A stretch of 64,000 nt of DNA from Candidatus Melainabacteria bacterium (GTDB lineage: Bacteria > Cyanobacteriota > Vampirovibrionia > Obscuribacterales > Obscuribacteraceae): positions 56,864-120,863 of the forward strand of contig JACRFZ010000035.1 of the NCBI GenBank assembly GCA_016212515.1. The letters are read 5' to 3'. Positions within the stretch are counted from its first letter, which is position 1. Each line of letters begins with the position of its first letter. Position numbers and translations under genes: made by a program. Positions 6,854 through 14,484 of this stretch are shown here, piece after piece. The notes under the pieces were generated by a model. That model was given only the letters and a program-made list of their open reading frames with translations. It was not told the DNA's origin and did no database searches.

Positions 6854-8760
6854 TAGCTTCCGGTAGTTTCAGCCGGCTTGGTGTCGGTAGCAGCAACCTG
6901 CTTGGGCGGCTCCGCTGTCGACTGGGCTTGCTTGCACTGCATGGCTACGACAAGAGCGTAGGCAGCAGACAAAGCACCGCCGATCATCCAGTACCAGTCA
7001 ACTTCAGGCACCGACATGGGATAGCCTTTGACCACACCGGGCTTCAGTCTGTCCACCAGAGTGCAGTAGTCCCAGGCCCAGCGGTTGTTGACCATGAAGT
7101 CGACCAGACCGTGGTAGGTGGGGTGTGCACCCTTCTCTTTGTCGGAGAGGAAGCTGACTTTCTTGCCGTTCTCTTCGATCAGATAGGCACCGTTTTGACC
7201 CATGGGAGTCTCGAAGGTGGGGATGGCTTTGACGACAAAATCAAGAGGGGTCTTGGTTTCGACGCAGAGCTTTCTCAACTCCTCCAGATCTTGCTTGGCG
7301 GAAGGTTCACCGATACGAGCCACATAACCGGGATCTAGAAGAACGTGGAAGTTCCAGTATTCCTGGTTGACCGGCTTCTCACCGGTAGTGGGATGCATTT
7401 TCCGGACCAGGGCTTCCACTTTGTCGGCGGTATCGCCCATAGCTCCGCGGCCCATGTTGTAGAGGGCGGCGTGACCGAGGGGATCGATGAACATCTCGGT
7501 CTTAGCCATGTAGTCGTAAACCCATGCCCAGAAAGTCTGAGTAGCGCAGATACCGAACATGATCATGCAAGGTACTACTTGTTTGGCCTTCCACTTCATG
7601 TCCGAGTTGCGGGCGATGAGGAGGAGTTGCCAGACAATACCGGCATTGACCGTCAGGTAGAGGAAGGAACGCCAGTAAGGCGGGTCTGTGTGGATGTTGG
7701 CGATATTGACGATGATCAAGATCGAGAAGACAACCCAGCAGACGAAGCCCATGAAGGTCATCATTAGCATGAAGGGTCGCTTCATGATGTCCTTCTCCGG
7801 TCCCGTGATATAGCTGTCCGCGAAGGGCAGCGCAAAAACGGTAAGCGGAATCACCAGGGTGATATAGGTAGCGACAACCGGCTCCAGGTACTTGTACATC
7901 TGATACAAGCCGAGGAAGTACCAGTCGGACAAAATGGGCAGGGGTGTGACATCCGGATCGGAGCGTGAGCCCTGGGCAGCCGGCAGGGCAATTGCCACGA
8001 AAGCCAGCATGAGAATCAGGATGGAACGTTTGATCCAGTTAAGAGGAACGCGGGTGTAGGCATTCTTGTAGAAGTAGAGTTCTACGAAAATGAGCGGTAT
8101 CAAGGAGAACGCCAAGTGCAGGGAGAAGAACCTGGTAATTGTGTTCTGGGTGATAGCCGCACCACCGCCCAGGAGCACTTCGGCTGTGTTCCAGCCCAGG
8201 TGCAGCGACTTATACAGAGGCAGATAGAAATCGCCCATAATGGCGAACTGGTCCATATAAGTGGGGAAGGTGGCAAACACCTTGGTCGCCCAGAAAGCGC
8301 GCTGGTTCCAAATCAGCAGGTAGCCGGTCAGACCGGAGTACATGGAGAGGAGCAGCGTGATGAGAGCGATGATGATGTTGAATTCTTTGTTCGGCTTGAA
8401 GTCGGCCATGATGAACATGCGATAGAGACGCATGGTGGCGGCGATAATCATGGCGTCCGCACCGTACTTGTGCATACCCCGGAATAGTCCGCCAATCGGT
8501 ATGCCGTTCTGAATGTTCAAAATGGAATCAAAGGCCGCTGATTTTGTGGGAACGTACCACATTATCAAGACCAGTCCGGTAAACATCACGATGAACCAGA
8601 CCAGGTAGAAGATTGGCCCCAGAGCATAGAAGGGGTTGGTCTTTGCCTCGAGCTGATGATGCTCATCGAAAATATCGATGTTGTTTATGCGCGTCTTAAA
8701 CCAGTCTCCCACTGAAGAGAGAACGCCTTCAAGACTCCTGTCATTTGTTGTACTAGGCAA
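6853..8760 (-). CDS. Cytochrome b lacking n-side heme ligands, with C-terminal extension
   Basis: A 635-residue Rieske/cytochrome b family protein. Residues 1-235 correspond to the b6 part and about 240-360 to subunit IV. The p-side heme ligands are present: H97 in helix B (LFRGMHKYGADAM) and H215 in helix D (FFSLHLAFSL). The positions 14 residues on, which should hold the n-side heme histidines, are R111 and Y229, so only one b heme is expected. The quinol-site motif PEWY reads SDWY (278-281). After the core come two further membrane helices (about 370-425), a polar domain of about 150 residues with no CxxCH, and a last helix near 595-612. The protein overlaps the Rieske gene by 8 bases and sits in the leftward respiratory operon. 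Confidence 0.9.
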   Translation of the reverse strand: MPSTTNDRSLEGVLSSVGDWFKTRINNIDIFDEHHQLEAKTNPFYALGPIFYLVWFIVMFTGLVLIMWYVPTKSAAFDSILNIQNGIPIGGLFRGMHKYGADAMIIAATMRLYRMFIMADFKPNKEFNIIIALITLLLSMYSGLTGYLLIWNQRAFWATKVFATFPTYMDQFAIMGDFYLPLYKSLHLGWNTAEVLLGGGAAITQNTITRFFSLHLAFSLIPLIFVELYFYKNAYTRVPLNWIKRSILILMLAFVAIALPAAQGSRSDPDVTPLPILSDWYFLGLYQMYKYLEPVVATYITLVIPLTVFALPFADSYITGPEKDIMKRPFMLMMTFMGFVCWVVFSILIIVNIANIHTDPPYWRSFLYLTVNAGIVWQLLLIARNSDMKWKAKQVVPCMIMFGICATQTFWAWVYDYMAKTEMFIDPLGHAALYNMGRGAMGDTADKVEALVRKMHPTTGEKPVNQEYWNFHVLLDPGYVARIGEPSAKQDLEELRKLCVETKTPLDFVVKAIPTFETPMGQNGAYLIEENGKKVSFLSDKEKGAHPTYHGLVDFMVNNRWAWDYCTLVDRLKPGVVKGYPMSVPEVDWYWMIGGALSAAYALVVAMQCKQAQSTAEPPKQVAATDTKPAETTGS

Positions 8761-9322
8761 TTGAACCAGCCTCCAATGCGACCACCTTGTAAGCGCCGCC
8801 TTCCTTCTTCACCTCGAATTTTCTTGGTGGGCGAGGAGCCGGACCGCTGACCACTTTTCCAGCCTGGGCAATGTCGTATACGCTCAAATGGCACGGGCAG
8901 GCGAAAACCGGACCATTGGGTTTGAAGTTGTAACCTTTAGCGCATTCGTTGGGGTCTTCAACGAAGTTGAAGATACAGCCCAAGTGCGGACAAATGCGGC
9001 TGTAGGCGACCACATCGCCGTTGGGCAATTTGACGATAAAACCGGGAATCTTACGAACTTCCTTACCTTCCGGGTTGTATTCAACATATTTCTGGTTGAA
9101 CATGAAAGGCAGACAAGTCCAGTCCTTGGGGAAGTCCTTGTCGGTGAAGGTGGGGATGGGTGGCTCGGCCAGAGGCTGGTCCGACTCTCCAAGTACATCC
9201 AGCGGCCTTCTTGTCGGCAGCAAAATGCGCAGGAAGGGCGATGCCAGAAGCCCAAAGGTGAGGGCAAGAGGCAGGGCTGCTACCGTCTTTAAAAGGGCTC
9301 TACGTTTGACGCCGTCTGTCAT
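8753..9322 (-). CDS. Rieske [2Fe-2S] protein
   Basis: A 189-residue Rieske protein, the high-potential acceptor of the first quinol electron in Rieske/cytochrome b complexes. The N-terminus has paired basic residues before a hydrophobic span (KRRALLKT, then residues 14-34), fitting an uncleaved Tat-type signal anchor. Box I is CPHLGC (111-116) and box II CPCHLS (142-147), giving ligands C111, H113, C142 and H145 and a disulfide C116-C144. The usual Gly of box II (CPCHGS) is Leu here. A further cysteine, C127, lies in an insertion between the boxes. The gene is first of the cytochrome b part of the operon, follows the cytochrome c gene by 63 bases, and overlaps the cytochrome b start. Confidence 0.95.
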   Translation of the reverse strand: MTDGVKRRALLKTVAALPLALTFGLLASPFLRILLPTRRPLDVLGESDQPLAEPPIPTFTDKDFPKDWTCLPFMFNQKYVEYNPEGKEVRKIPGFIVKLPNGDVVAYSRICPHLGCIFNFVEDPNECAKGYNFKPNGPVFACPCHLSVYDIAQAGKVVSGPAPRPPRKFEVKKEGGAYKVVALEAGSIA

Positions 9323-9385
9323 TGTTTTCTACCTGTTTACTCTAACTTTCTGAGATTGTCTCTTTACTTCTTGTTCTTACTCTAT

Positions 9386-10294
9386 TTACTTGCCGGTTGC
9401 ACCATTTTTTTCAGAACCCGACTTAGCCTCGTTGGCTTCGCTGGCCTCTTCTTTCTCTTCTTTTTCATGGGCAGCGCGAGTCGCTATCTCGGTTTTGTTG
9501 CTCTCATGGAAATGGCGAATATAGCCGACCATGCGCCAGATATAAGGTTCATCAAACTTGATGTTCTTGGCGCGGTCTTCTTTGCCCAGGAAGTTGGGCA
9601 TGCCTTCCCACTTGATACCGTTGGCTATGTGATCCCAGAGTATTTCGTCGGTTCTGTCGTAGAAGCGGGGAAAGGACTGGAAGTTAGCCGGTAGCGGCTC
9701 GAGGGTGTTGCCCTTCATGAGCGGTCCGTTGCCGTAACCCTTCTTGCCGTGACAGACAGCGCAGTTGGCGCCGAAGACGGGATCGAGTTCGGCAATTTCC
9801 TCATCCGTGAGAGCTGGAGTGGAAAGGGAGCGGACGTAGAAGACCAGGTTCCAGATCTCGGAGGGCCTCAGTTTGTCACGCATGACAGGGTGCTCGGCAC
9901 CGCCGCCTTCGTGCTTACCGAAGGTGATGAAATCGTACTGCTCAACAGGCTTCTGCTTGCGAGCCCAGCCTTTGTCGGAAAGATCGATGGTAGCCTTGCC
10001 GGCCACCGGCTTGCCGTCGGCGCCGTGACAGGTAGCACAGTTCTGGGCGGCGTAAACGCCTTTTCCATCCGGAATGGAGGGATCGTCGTTAGGCCAGATA
10101 GGCTCCTTATCGCCTTCCGTCACCTTGGTGCCGACCAGCGGGTTGTCGGCGTTCAGGCTCACCTTACTGTCGGAACAGCCGGTAAGCGCTGTGAACATGG
10201 GCATCGCCGCCAGAGTGAGAAGAACGGTAAGAGCCCGTTTTGTAACTACGGGTGATACCAGGGTCTTGACCAGTTTAGTTTTAGTAAGTGCCAT
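9386..10294 (-). CDS. Diheme cytochrome c lipoprotein
   Basis: A 302-residue protein from ATG 10294. A longer in-frame start at 10393 exists, but it would run across the upstream 51-residue gene. The N-terminus is a lipoprotein signal with lipobox ALTGC (Cys40), so it should be tethered on the periplasmic face. Two c-type hemes are indicated by CATCH (C86-H90) and CAVCH (C178-H182), each in a typical mono-heme cytochrome c domain of about 90 residues. The C-terminus is a low-complexity Glu/Lys/Ala tail. It lies between the oxidase genes and the Rieske gene, so the natural role is to carry electrons from the Rieske centre to the cbb3 oxidase. Confidence 0.92.
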   Translation of the reverse strand: MALTKTKLVKTLVSPVVTKRALTVLLTLAAMPMFTALTGCSDSKVSLNADNPLVGTKVTEGDKEPIWPNDDPSIPDGKGVYAAQNCATCHGADGKPVAGKATIDLSDKGWARKQKPVEQYDFITFGKHEGGGAEHPVMRDKLRPSEIWNLVFYVRSLSTPALTDEEIAELDPVFGANCAVCHGKKGYGNGPLMKGNTLEPLPANFQSFPRFYDRTDEILWDHIANGIKWEGMPNFLGKEDRAKNIKFDEPYIWRMVGYIRHFHESNKTEIATRAAHEKEEKEEASEANEAKSGSEKNGATGK

Positions 10295-10301
10295 CTGCCT
10301 A

Positions 10302-10457
10302 TTAATAACCAAAGAAGGGAATCCACGAAACTGCTGCGTATATAAAGATGAGAATGAAACATATGACCAGGAAGGGCGGCGGCGCGCCTTCACCGATGCG
10401 GTACTCGGATACTACCTCGTAGTGCTCTTCTTCAGTTGTTTTGACTTCTTCAGCCAT
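10302..10457 (-). CDS. 51-residue single-span membrane protein of the respiratory operon
   Basis: Read by hand: ATG at 10457, stop TAA at 10302. The protein starts MAEEVKTTEEEHYEVVSEYR, an acidic cytoplasmic-looking tail, then a short Pro-rich turn (APPPF) and one hydrophobic helix (about 29-47) ending near WIPFFGY. It lies 40 bases after ccoS and 7 bases before the cytochrome c gene, in the position where cbb3 operons often carry ccoQ or other one-helix genes, but the sequence is not a recognisable CcoQ. It resembles the 39-residue protein at the far end of the same operon (both start MAE, with an acidic/basic tail followed by one helix). Confidence 0.72.
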   Translation of the reverse strand: MAEEVKTTEEEHYEVVSEYRIGEGAPPPFLVICFILIFIYAAVSWIPFFGY

Positions 10458-10497
10458 TTTTACTCTTTACTCCGCCTTATATCTGTAGATTTTCGTT

Positions 10498-10746
10498 TTA
10501 GCCTGCTGATTCTGTCATCTGCTGTCTGCCCCGCTCGATTGCTTCGCGGGCTCTGGCAGCCAGTGTCTCATCTTCTCCATCGTCGAGCATCTCGAATTTT
10601 ACTGATTCCAGATCTTCGAACTCACCATTCTTGAAAGCCCAGGTAATACCTACCATGGCGATTATGAAGAAGAGTCCGCAGATACCGAAAGCAATATAGA
10701 TTCCGGCTCCGAGGCTGGCCTGGTTGAGAACGCAATTGGGACACAT
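10498..10746 (-). CDS. ccoS: CcoS-like cbb3 oxidase assembly protein
   Basis: An 82-residue one-span protein. The helix (about 13-37) is followed by WAFKNGEFEDLES, which is the hallmark of CcoS, the small protein needed to insert cofactors into cbb3 oxidase. The C-terminal tail is charged, as in the family. Unusual is a CPNC pair (C2 and C5) at the extreme N-terminus, before the helix, which could bind a metal or form a disulfide; typical CcoS starts directly with the helix. It lies 31 bases after the CcoO-CcoP fusion gene. Confidence 0.82.
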   Translation of the reverse strand: MCPNCVLNQASLGAGIYIAFGICGLFFIIAMVGITWAFKNGEFEDLESVKFEMLDDGEDETLAARAREAIERGRQQMTESAG

Positions 10747-10777
10747 GGCTGACTCCTTTTAAACAGTCTCAGACCCG

Positions 10778-11722
10778 TTACTCTTTGCCGTGGTGCGGTT
10801 CCCACTGCTGCCTGGAAAGTTTAGGCAGGTGGACCGGCTCGGCTACGTTGAGATCGTCGAGGCTGTTGACAGTCTCTTCGTGCTCTTTAGGCAAGGTCTT
10901 CAAGTAAGCAACCAGGTACCAGCGCTGTTCTTCGGAGAGCACTTCCTGGAAGCGCGGCATACGTGTACCGACTACGCCTTCCGAGATTCTGTAGAACCAG
11001 AATTCGTCCGGATATTGCTTGTAGTAGTCGCGGGTCAGGTTCGGCGGTTTTTTCTCAAGGGTGATGGCATTGGGACCATTGCCTCTGCCTTCCAAGCCGT
11101 GACATGCAGCGCAGTTCTGAGTGTAGATACCGCGTCCGGCATTGGCTGCTGCATCAGAGTTGGTGTCAACTGTTTTGCGAGCGGCCAGACCGCGACCCTG
11201 CATGGTGGTGAGCAAGTACTCGTCGGGAGCCTGTACGAAGGTAGTAACCGTACGTTTGTTGCCGAGGGTCTGAATGTAAGCGACCAGGTCGTTCATGTCC
11301 CCTTCTGATAGATAGCTGAAGCTGGGCATGATGGAGCCGGGTTTGACAACTCTCGGTGTAATCAAGTGAGCTTTCTGCCATTCGGAAGGGAAGCGACCGC
11401 CTTCGTTGGTGAGGTCGGGACCGGTGCGGGCAGTACCCAGTTGGTGAGGAGTCTCGTAAACATAGTCGCCTTCTTTAACGAGGGGACCATAACCTCTGTC
11501 CTGAATCCTGGTGAACTGCGTGTGGCAGTAGAAGCATCCTTCTCTCACATAGATTTTGCGGCCTCTCTCGGCATCGGCAATTTTGGCGTCGATAGCCTTG
11601 TAATCGTTACCGCGACCGCTCGGCTTGGGCTGGAAGAGCACCATAGGCATGAGCACTGTGGAGAAGATGATGATGAAGAACGTGGTGACAATACCGATGG
11701 CACCAAGCCTGTAACCGTACAT
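10778..11722 (-). CDS. ccoO: cbb3 oxidase diheme subunit, CcoO fused to a CcoP-like domain
   Basis: A 314-residue protein. The first part (1-155) is CcoO: an N-terminal membrane anchor (about 8-30), then CFYCHTQ (C63-H67) with the conserved GPDLTNEGGR and PGSIMPSF stretches. After a linker comes a second cytochrome c domain with CAACHG (C204-H208) and MPRF as probable Met ligand, resembling one of the CcoP heme domains. There is no separate ccoP in the operon, so this fusion probably provides the whole electron-entry arm, with two c hemes where ordinary cbb3 has three. Its start codon overlaps the ccoN stop by one base (TAATG). Confidence 0.92.
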   Translation of the reverse strand: MYGYRLGAIGIVTTFFIIIFSTVLMPMVLFQPKPSGRGNDYKAIDAKIADAERGRKIYVREGCFYCHTQFTRIQDRGYGPLVKEGDYVYETPHQLGTARTGPDLTNEGGRFPSEWQKAHLITPRVVKPGSIMPSFSYLSEGDMNDLVAYIQTLGNKRTVTTFVQAPDEYLLTTMQGRGLAARKTVDTNSDAAANAGRGIYTQNCAACHGLEGRGNGPNAITLEKKPPNLTRDYYKQYPDEFWFYRISEGVVGTRMPRFQEVLSEEQRWYLVAYLKTLPKEHEETVNSLDDLNVAEPVHLPKLSRQQWEPHHGKE

Positions 11723-13134
11723 TAGACTTTGACCTCCCGAGCCGCCTTGGCTTTCACATCAGCACCACTTGGTTTAGTGAAAAGCGTTTTGTAGGTGTTG
11801 TAGGCAAAAATGCACTGCCCCAGCACGATCATGATGCCGCTTATGGTACGCAGGAACCAGTAGGGACGAATCTGCAAGCCCCATTGGTCTACCGGCATAC
11901 CCATAGCCCAGCCGGCGGATTGGATCAAACCGGCGGTGGTGAGCGAACTCATCATTAATAGGAATCCCAGGAACTTGAGCCAGTAGTGAGCCCGAATCAA
12001 ACCTTCGGAGTGCCACTGCTTACCGGTCAGCCTGGGAATACTGTAATAGAAGGAAGAGGTGAGGATGAAGGAGAACGTTCCCAGAAGAGCCAGGTGAGCG
12101 TGGCCTACAACCCACTGCGTGAAGTGCAGATACCAGTTGACCCAACGTGTTGCCTGGAAGGGACCCTGTGTACAGGTAACCAGGTAGAACATACAAGAGG
12201 TGACTGCGAATCTGAGCGGCAGATCGGTGACAACCTGACCCCACTTCCCTTTCATCGACATGAAGAAGTTAGTGAGAACGGTCAGTACCGGTACGAGCAA
12301 GAAGATAGAAGAAATGATGGCGATGGCCTTCAACCACTCGGGCACAGGTGACTGGGTGATGTGGTGGGTACCGGTGGGGGCATAGAAAAGAGCGATGCCC
12401 CAGAAGCCCAACATGGAAAGACCGTGGCTATAAAGCGGCGCTTTCACATAGCGAGGAATCAGGTAGTACATCATGCCCACACCAACCGTGGTGAACCACA
12501 TTCCGAGAATGTTGTGTCCGTAGAACCAGCCGATGATGGCGTCGTTCAAACCGGGAAGGGAAACGAAGGTACGCTGACCGATAACCCATACAAGCGGGAA
12601 CCAGAAAAGTGAACCAAGGAAATACCAGAGACTGACGTAGAGCTTTTTGACCTTGCGGTTGACGATGGTCATATATAGGTTAAAGGCAGTGAGCACCAGA
12701 CCCACTACCACCAGGGTATCGAGAATGGCGCCCAGCTCGGCGTATTCACGACCTTCAGTGTTGCCGTTCAGAAGCGTACAGAAGGCGCCTGTCATAACGA
12801 GGTTCCAGGCCCACATGGTGAAGTTGCCGAGGCGCTCGCTGTAAAGCTTGCATTTGCAAAGGGTGGGAATCATGTGGAACATGGAGCCCACATAGCCCAT
12901 GGAGAGCCAACCCACAGCCACCGCGTTGACGTGCCACATACGCAGGTGCGGCATGGATAACTGAGGAACGTTGCGGATCAGATCGGGCATGGAGAATTCC
13001 GATGCCGCCAGCATGCCCGCTCCCATTCCCAGAAGCGACCACCACAATGCCGACAGGAAGAAGTTGCGACTGGCGCTTCCTTCCTTCGGACTAAAGAACC
13101 GATCCAGCAAACTGGTTTGTGCCAAAGTGCTCAC
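11722..13134 (-). CDS. ccoN: cbb3-type cytochrome c oxidase catalytic subunit
   Basis: A 470-residue, twelve-helix heme-copper oxidase subunit I of the C family. Conserved histidines are visible: H68 (low-spin heme), FYGHN with H207 (CuB), GTHH with H257 and H258 (CuB), and WVVGHAH with H345 and H347 (heme ligands). The motif order and the YGHN/THH/GHxH wording are those of CcoN. It reduces O2 to water at the cytoplasmic membrane with high affinity. It is the first gene of the leftward operon, preceded by about 400 bases without genes that should hold the promoter. Confidence 0.96.
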   Translation of the reverse strand: MSTLAQTSLLDRFFSPKEGSASRNFFLSALWWSLLGMGAGMLAASEFSMPDLIRNVPQLSMPHLRMWHVNAVAVGWLSMGYVGSMFHMIPTLCKCKLYSERLGNFTMWAWNLVMTGAFCTLLNGNTEGREYAELGAILDTLVVVGLVLTAFNLYMTIVNRKVKKLYVSLWYFLGSLFWFPLVWVIGQRTFVSLPGLNDAIIGWFYGHNILGMWFTTVGVGMMYYLIPRYVKAPLYSHGLSMLGFWGIALFYAPTGTHHITQSPVPEWLKAIAIISSIFLLVPVLTVLTNFFMSMKGKWGQVVTDLPLRFAVTSCMFYLVTCTQGPFQATRWVNWYLHFTQWVVGHAHLALLGTFSFILTSSFYYSIPRLTGKQWHSEGLIRAHYWLKFLGFLLMMSSLTTAGLIQSAGWAMGMPVDQWGLQIRPYWFLRTISGIMIVLGQCIFAYNTYKTLFTKPSGADVKAKAAREVKV

Positions 13135-13137
13135 TTA

Positions 13138-13536
13138 ACGAATTTCCTTTTAGGGACTTGAGGGCTGCCTTGCGAACTTTCTAAGTCCAGCCCAAAAGCT
13201 AAGACTCAAATGTGATTCTAGGCTACTGACATCACCCATCCCCCACCCTGGGAGCATGAGTTTTAACTCAAAAATTATTTCAGCGCGGAAACTGGTTCCC
13301 GCCCGTAACCCGGTCTTCGATACAAACGTTAACGCTCTCGGTTACCGATTTGAGAGCTTTTAGATAGGCACTGTATAACTGACGTCTTTATTTTGCTTTT
13401 CAAGCAGCAACTTGCCGCATGCCAAGGGCACGATTTATGGCGTTTTGACGCCCTGCTTCTTGACAGACTTCGTAAAGTTTCCTGAGAAAAAATTGAACTA
13501 GCACATGCTTGCCAGGAAGCAAGAAAAGAAATCGGG
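13138..13536. other. Intergenic region upstream of ccoN
   Basis: About 400 bases between pth and ccoN with no coding potential. It should contain the promoter of the respiratory operon. I see no FNR-type palindrome (TTGAT-N4-ATCAA) and no clear -35/-10 pair. Two inverted repeats are present: GCTCTC/GAGAGC (13334-13339 and 13352-13357, 12-base loop) and a GCGGAAAC/GTTCCCGC near-repeat around 13285-13303. Either could be an operator or leader hairpin. Confidence 0.5.
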
Positions 13537-14154
13537 TCAGTTTTCGGGTGGCGCCGCAGGCTTCTGGCAAGCAGGCGTCACTGAAAAATCAATGCCGTTA
13601 AATCTATTTGCAGCATAATCGAGACCTTGCTTGAGCCAGGCGGAAACACCATCCTGACATTGCTCGAGCACCTTATCCAGTACTACCTTGTCGTCCTGAC
13701 TGAATCGTCCCAGTACGTAAGAAGCTCGTCTGGCGCCACCAGGATCCGGTCCTACGCCAATTTTTAGCCGATCGAAAGCTTTGGAGCCAAGACAATTGAT
13801 GATTGATTCCACACCATGCTGCCCGCCGGCACCGCCATCTTTTTGAAAGCGCAGGCGGCCCAGGGTCAACGAGACATCATCGTGGGCCACAATGGCATCG
13901 GTGCTTTCAGCCTTATAAAAGTGCAATACCCGGATGAAGGATTCGCCGGAGAGATTCATATAAGTAAGCGGCTTGACAAGCAAGATGTCGCTTCCCCCCT
14001 GGCGCACCCTGGCATACTGGCAGGAAAGCGGCTTGGACAGTCGAAACTCGGCACCAAAGGCAGTGCCGAGTCGGTCAATCAATAGAAAGCCGGCATTGTG
14101 CCTGGTGTTTTCGTACTCCAGCCCGGGGTTGCCGAGACCAAAAATTAGTTTCAT
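13537..14154 (-). CDS. pth: Peptidyl-tRNA hydrolase
   Basis: A 205-residue Pth, which recycles peptidyl-tRNA released from stalled ribosomes. The start MKLIFGLGNPGLEYENTRHNAGF holds the substrate Asn and the catalytic His in TRHNAGF. YMNLSGES (the second conserved Asn) and the catalytic Asp in VAHDDVSLTLG follow. The region that usually reads GHNG is GQHG here, so the third conserved Asn is a His; I think this variant occurs elsewhere but cannot check. It is a single gene with about 330 bases to the divergent gcvPA. Confidence 0.93.
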   Translation of the reverse strand: MKLIFGLGNPGLEYENTRHNAGFLLIDRLGTAFGAEFRLSKPLSCQYARVRQGGSDILLVKPLTYMNLSGESFIRVLHFYKAESTDAIVAHDDVSLTLGRLRFQKDGGAGGQHGVESIINCLGSKAFDRLKIGVGPDPGGARRASYVLGRFSQDDKVVLDKVLEQCQDGVSAWLKQGLDYAANRFNGIDFSVTPACQKPAAPPEN

Positions 14155-14484
14155 TCAATCACCTGACCCTGACTTTGAACCGGATATAAGTCTGCCGATT
14201 TCCCGGCACGGGCTAAGTTGCAAACAGGGAAGCCAACACAAACGTAGAGAGAGAAAACTCTTATCAAGCAAAATTGGGATACCGGGACCACTGGGGGCTA
14301 AACTTATATTGATCCTGCGGTTTGCATTTTACCGATAACTCACCCTGGTTCCCATGGTCTTGTCGGTATGTGTCTGAAAGTCAAAACAAACCTAGATCAA
14401 ATGCACCGACGGACAGTCAAGGCGGCTGAATACAGCCGCTAAAGCGCAATCAGAAGGCACTACTTACAAGGTACGGACACGGAC
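14155..14484. other. Divergent intergenic region between pth and gcvPA
   Basis: About 330 bases without a gene. I looked for a glycine riboswitch ahead of gcvPA and did not find its conserved cores. One clear hairpin stands 46 bases before the gcvPA start: GCGGCTG (14422-14428), loop AATA, CAGCCGC (14433-14439), a perfect 7-base stem. No U-tract follows it, so it is not a plain terminator. Confidence 0.5.

Noticed and set aside
14155..14484. Glycine riboswitch ahead of gcvPA
   Set aside because: The conserved core sequences of the riboswitch are not present; only a simple hairpin was found.
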